Shown in pieces: positions 61,371 through 64,000 of a stretch of 64,000 nt of DNA. The stretch's first letter is position 1. Each line of letters opens with the position of its first letter. Both the position numbers and the translations under genes were made by a program. This DNA comes from Streptomyces piniterrae (GTDB taxonomy: Bacteria > Actinomycetota > Actinomycetes > Streptomycetales > Streptomycetaceae): positions 124,001-188,000 of the forward strand of contig NZ_SUMB01000004.1 in assembly GCF_005048155.1 (NCBI RefSeq). The letters run 5' to 3'. The notes beneath the pieces were generated by a model. It made no database searches. It saw only the letters and a program-made list of their open reading frames with translations, and was not told the origin of the DNA.

Positions 61371-61877
61371 TCAGGCCATTGAGAACTTGGCAACGTACTC
61401 GTCGAAGGGCTCGATGCCGACTTCGACGCGGAGTTCGTCCATGCGCTCGGGCTCTTCGCAGGGCCACGGAACCGGTGCCCCGTCCTTCACGCCGGCGATC
61501 TGTGTGCCGTAGGTCTGTTTGCGGCCCTCATTGACCCGCGTGCGGTCATGCAGAAAGGCCAGCTCCCGCGCGCTGGCCGCGCCTGCCGACACCGCCTGCT
61601 GCATCAGTTGGAGAGCGCGTCGCTGAACGTCAAGCTGCCGGTCGGCGTGCTGGGCGATCAGCCACGCTGCGCGGGCGGCCTCCTTGCCGACCTTTTCCGC
61701 CGTCGGCCAGCCGTACTCATCCATGATCTCGCCGAGTCGGTCACCATGCCGCGCGGTAAGCCGGCGCCACGCCAACTGCTCGGCGGCATCATCGCTGTTG
61801 GCGTGGACTGAGGACTGGTGATCGGCCGCAGCCATGGCGGTGAGTTCCTTCGCCAGCGCGGCAATGTCGTGCGCCAC
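61371..61877 (-). CDS. DUF6624-family protein
   Basis: 168 aa from a GTG at 61877 with GGGAG six bases upstream. The family signature is AEQLAWRRLTARHGDRLGEI, EYGWPTAEKVGKEAARAAWL, QHADRQLDVQRRALQLMQQA and GTQIAGVKDGAPVPWPCEEP. No enzymatic role is known to me; the conserved Trp/Pro/Cys segment near the end is family-wide. It is a soluble cytoplasmic protein with a helical N-terminal half, convergent to the GNAT gene. Confidence 0.88.
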   Translation of the reverse strand: MAHDIAALAKELTAMAAADHQSSVHANSDDAAEQLAWRRLTARHGDRLGEIMDEYGWPTAEKVGKEAARAAWLIAQHADRQLDVQRRALQLMQQAVSAGAASARELAFLHDRTRVNEGRKQTYGTQIAGVKDGAPVPWPCEEPERMDELRVEVGIEPFDEYVAKFSMA

Positions 61878-62000
61878 TCTCGACTCCCAAATCAGGTCGG
61901 TACGTCGTGCTCGGTCCCCGTAACCCTATGAGTGCATAACGGGCGTAAAGATCATTCCGGAGAACGGTGACAAGCACCTCCGCGGACCGCGATAATGGAT

Positions 62001-62103
62001 CTACCCCCGAAGCCAGAGCCGGATCGCCGCGACGGTCACGGTGCCCTGGAAGACGTAGGCACGCTTGTCGTATCGCGTGGCCACCGCACGGAAGCCCTTG
62101 AGG
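62001..62103 (-). pseudogene. IS5-like transposase C-terminal remnant
   Basis: The minus-strand frame reads ALKGFRAVATRYDKRAYVFQ then GTVTVAAIRLWLRG and a stop, the intact end of an IS5-type transposase (compare FHSTVTVAAIRLWLRS at 13.4 kb). Nothing 5' of it is recognisable; the TetR gene follows. A solitary 3' end. Confidence 0.7.
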
Positions 62104-62175
62104 GCCATACGGGTTCCACTGCCCGGTCTCCCTGTAACACCAGGGGACCCGATGCGACCCGGCGGAACCCGGCGC

Positions 62176-62874
62176 TCACACCTCTCCCGGCTCACCCTCT
62201 CCGGCGTCCTCCGCCGGATTGGCCACGCCCAGCAGGGCGAGACAGATGTGCAGCACGGCGTCCTCCAGGGCGGGGACCTCGCCGATGCGCCCCTGGCGCA
62301 GACAGCGGCAGACGGCTTCGTGTGTGGCGTCGGCCGCGGCCATGTAGGTCTCAGGGGGTACACGGCGCTGACCGGGAATCTTGGCGTGCCAGGCGCGCAT
62401 CGACTCGGCGAACCAGGAGCGGCAGGCGTCCTGGTGCTCCTGCGCCCGGCCGCCGGCCGCCGCCGTCTCCAGGAAGAACGCCCTGGCGAATTCGGGTTCT
62501 TCGGCGATCAGCCCGAGAAAGGCACGGATGGAGGCACGAAGCGTCTCCACGCGGGAGAGGGACTGCGCCGACGAGCGGGCAAACGACGCCTCAAGCCGCT
62601 TGACCATCAGCTCACGACCCGTCTCCGCAGCGGCGATGAAGCACTCCTCTTTGTCCGCGAACAGTTCGTAGAACGTCTTGCGGGACACGCCCGCCCGTGC
62701 CGTCACATCGGTCACGGTCACGACGCTGTAGCCCTTTTCGGCCACCACAACCGTCATCGCGTAGAGCAGTCGCTGACGCTGAGAACCCGTCACACGCTCC
62801 CGCGCGAGCCCGTGCGGCCCGCGCGGAAGGTCGGTCAGGCTCGGCTGCAGCAGCGGCCGGATTGGCTGTCTCAT
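62176..62874 (-). CDS. TetR-family transcriptional regulator
   Basis: 232 aa. HTH at ~34-80 (RQRLLYAMTVVVAEKGYSVV, VTARAGVSRKTFYELFADKE), typical of AcrR-like TetR proteins. The C-terminal domain of ~150 residues is the ligand pocket. Its start (62874) is 3 bp from an 8-bp inverted-repeat operator, and the beta-helix gene starts on the other side, so it may control both. Ligand unknown. Confidence 0.9.
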   Translation of the reverse strand: MRQPIRPLLQPSLTDLPRGPHGLARERVTGSQRQRLLYAMTVVVAEKGYSVVTVTDVTARAGVSRKTFYELFADKEECFIAAAETGRELMVKRLEASFARSSAQSLSRVETLRASIRAFLGLIAEEPEFARAFFLETAAAGGRAQEHQDACRSWFAESMRAWHAKIPGQRRVPPETYMAAADATHEAVCRCLRQGRIGEVPALEDAVLHICLALLGVANPAEDAGEGEPGEV

Positions 62875-62877
62875 GAG

Positions 62878-62920
62878 TGAGAAACAGTCTGGTACACGTT
62901 ATAGACGCAAGCGTTTCTCA
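62878..62920. promoter_or_regulatory. 8-bp inverted repeat operator between TetR and beta-helix genes
   Basis: TGAGAAAC (62878-62885) mirrors GTTTCTCA (62913-62920) with a 27-bp centre that holds GTACAC and TTATAG promoter-like elements. It is next to the TetR start, so autorepression is likely. Confidence 0.65.
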
Positions 62921-62951
62921 CCATCTCCCCCATGAGTAGGAGCGCACCCCC

Positions 62952-64000
62952 ATGAGACGTTCGACCGCCCTTTCGGCGCTGACCGCCTCGCTGGCGGCCT
63001 TCGCAGGGATCGTGGCCACCGCCCCGACCTCTGCGCAAGCAGCCTCCGCGTCGGCGACCTTCACGGTCGACTCCACCGAAGATGCCGTGGATGCGGATGC
63101 GTCCGACGGCGTCTGCCGCACCGCCGGAGGCACCTGCACCCTGCGCGCGGCCGTCATGGCCGCGAACGCCCGGCCCGGCAGCACGATCGAGTTACCCGCC
63201 GCCCACTACCTGATGACCATTCCCCCCGACCCCGACCAGCTCAACGGGCGCACCGCCGACCCGACCAAAGGCGACCTGAACATCCTCGAGCCGACCACCA
63301 TCCGGGGAGCCGGGGCGCGGGAGACCATCATCGACGCCGACCACATCGACCGGGTCTTCCGCATGGGCGCCGACACGCAGCTGTCCGACCTCACCGTCAC
63401 CGGAGGAGACGCCAAGCAGCGGGAGGTGCCCATCACCGACCCCGGTGGGGGCGGCATCGCCAACGGCAAGAACATGACGCTGCGCCGGGTAACGGTGACG
63501 GGGAACCGCGCCGGCTACGGAGGCGGCATCTTCAACATCCCCAACTCCCACCTGTCGCTGATCGACAGCACCGTCAGCCGCAACACATCGGGCGAGGCCG
63601 GAGGCATCCGATTCGACGACACCGGCACCGTGGTCAATTCGACGATCGCGGACAACCGCGTGACCGACGACTGGGACCGGCCGGGCAGCCTCTCCGGATT
63701 TGGCGGCGGCATCGACATACGCGGCACCGGCCTGGTGGACATCCGCAACTCCACGATCACCGGCAACACCGCCACCGACGGGGGCGGCGGGATCAACATC
63801 GCCCCCGCCTACCTGGACAGCCTGCCGGGACCCATTACCGACCCCATCAACCTGCCGCTGGGTCACCTCGCCCTGAAGAACACCATCATCGCCGAGAACA
63901 CCATCGGCCAAGCCGCAAGCGACTGCAAGAACGTCTTCGCCACCATCGAGTCACGGGGCAACAACCTCGACAGCGGAAACAACTGCCACCTCACGGCCGA
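62952..64000 (+). CDS. secreted right-handed beta-helix (CSLREA-type) protein, 3' end outside window
   Basis: Open from the ATG at 62952 to the window end without a stop (at least 349 residues). Signal peptide MRRSTALSALTASLAAFAGI with cleavage near TSAQAASA. A CSLREA-type segment follows (FTVDSTEDAVDADASDGVCR, GGTCTLRAAVMAANARPGST). Then come parallel beta-helix repeats (LSDLTVTGG, LRRVTVTGNRAGYGGGIFN, IRNSTITGNTATDGGGG). Cell-surface polysaccharide binding or lyase-like function is possible. The leucine codon at 63192-63194 is TTA, so translation should need the bldA tRNA. Confidence 0.85.
   Translation, partial: MRRSTALSALTASLAAFAGIVATAPTSAQAASASATFTVDSTEDAVDADASDGVCRTAGGTCTLRAAVMAANARPGSTIELPAAHYLMTIPPDPDQLNGRTADPTKGDLNILEPTTIRGAGARETIIDADHIDRVFRMGADTQLSDLTVTGGDAKQREVPITDPGGGGIANGKNMTLRRVTVTGNRAGYGGGIFNIPNSHLSLIDSTVSRNTSGEAGGIRFDDTGTVVNSTIADNRVTDDWDRPGSLSGFGGGIDIRGTGLVDIRNSTITGNTATDGGGGINIAPAYLDSLPGPITDPINLPLGHLALKNTIIAENTIGQAASDCKNVFATIESRGNNLDSGNNCHLTA

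Overview
The window reads as Streptomyces chromosome, or a very close actinomycete. GC content is very high with strong third-position GC. GTG and TTG starts are common, and leucine TTA codons are rare. The families present are typical of the genus: a CYP157/CYP154 pair, DUF5937-ArsR, GlxA/AraC, MerR and TetR regulators, DUF6624 and DmdR-type iron boxes. I see no rRNA, tRNA or CRISPR. Most of the window looks like accessory chromosome: short regulator-enzyme pairs, many single genes, and at least four decayed IS5-like transposase fragments (about 13.1, 13.9, 33.9 and 62.0 kb).

Layout. 0-4 kb: an ArsR-type regulator (cut by the window edge) facing a tandem P450 pair, the upstream one lacking the canonical ExxR motif. 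4.4-9.8 kb: a secreted protein, a fusion of a squalene/phytoene-synthase-like domain to a cis-prenyltransferase, a GlxA-type regulator divergent from an MDR oxidoreductase, and a VOC protein. 10-16 kb: small metabolic genes, IS debris and an SDR-MerR operon behind a 19-bp-spacer MerR promoter. 16-27.6 kb: a hydrolase divergent from a KimA-like permease, a Baeyer-Villiger-type monooxygenase, a MerR/MFS divergent pair, and a beta-carbonic anhydrase followed by a SulP transporter. 27.7-31.8 kb: a 90-aa protein divergent from a TrmB/LuxR-type regulator, a 60-aa secreted peptide, an EamA exporter and an M20 amidohydrolase. 32-38.6 kb: an HTH plus Clp_N pair behind a large dyad, DUF998, a phytanoyl-CoA dioxygenase-like protein, a MarR/MDR pair, a DM13 protein and a double-HTH protein.

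The centrepiece is 38.6-53.6 kb, an NRPS-independent siderophore locus. On the minus strand eight genes run in the order sbnA, B, C, D, E, F, G, H of staphyloferrin B. Several are coupled by ATGA or TGATG overlaps. Divergently transcribed is a complete ferric-siderophore ABC importer: two FecCD permeases, an ATPase and a lipoprotein. Iron boxes lie in the divergent promoter and before the lipoprotein gene. The pathway inferred from S. aureus is: SbnA and SbnB make L-2,3-diaminopropionate and alpha-ketoglutarate, SbnG makes citrate, SbnE/F/C condense the parts, SbnH decarboxylates the intermediate and SbnD exports the product.

53.8-64 kb: a CASTOR/POLLUX-TrkA-like ion-channel protein, a TetX-like flavoprotein, a truncated MDR gene beside IS-like sequence, an orphan phage tail-tube-like protein, a TetR/flavin-monooxygenase pair bracketed by a 44-45-bp direct repeat, a GNAT acetyltransferase, DUF6624, a TetR regulator with a dyad operator, and the start of a secreted right-handed beta-helix (CSLREA-type) protein that runs off the end.
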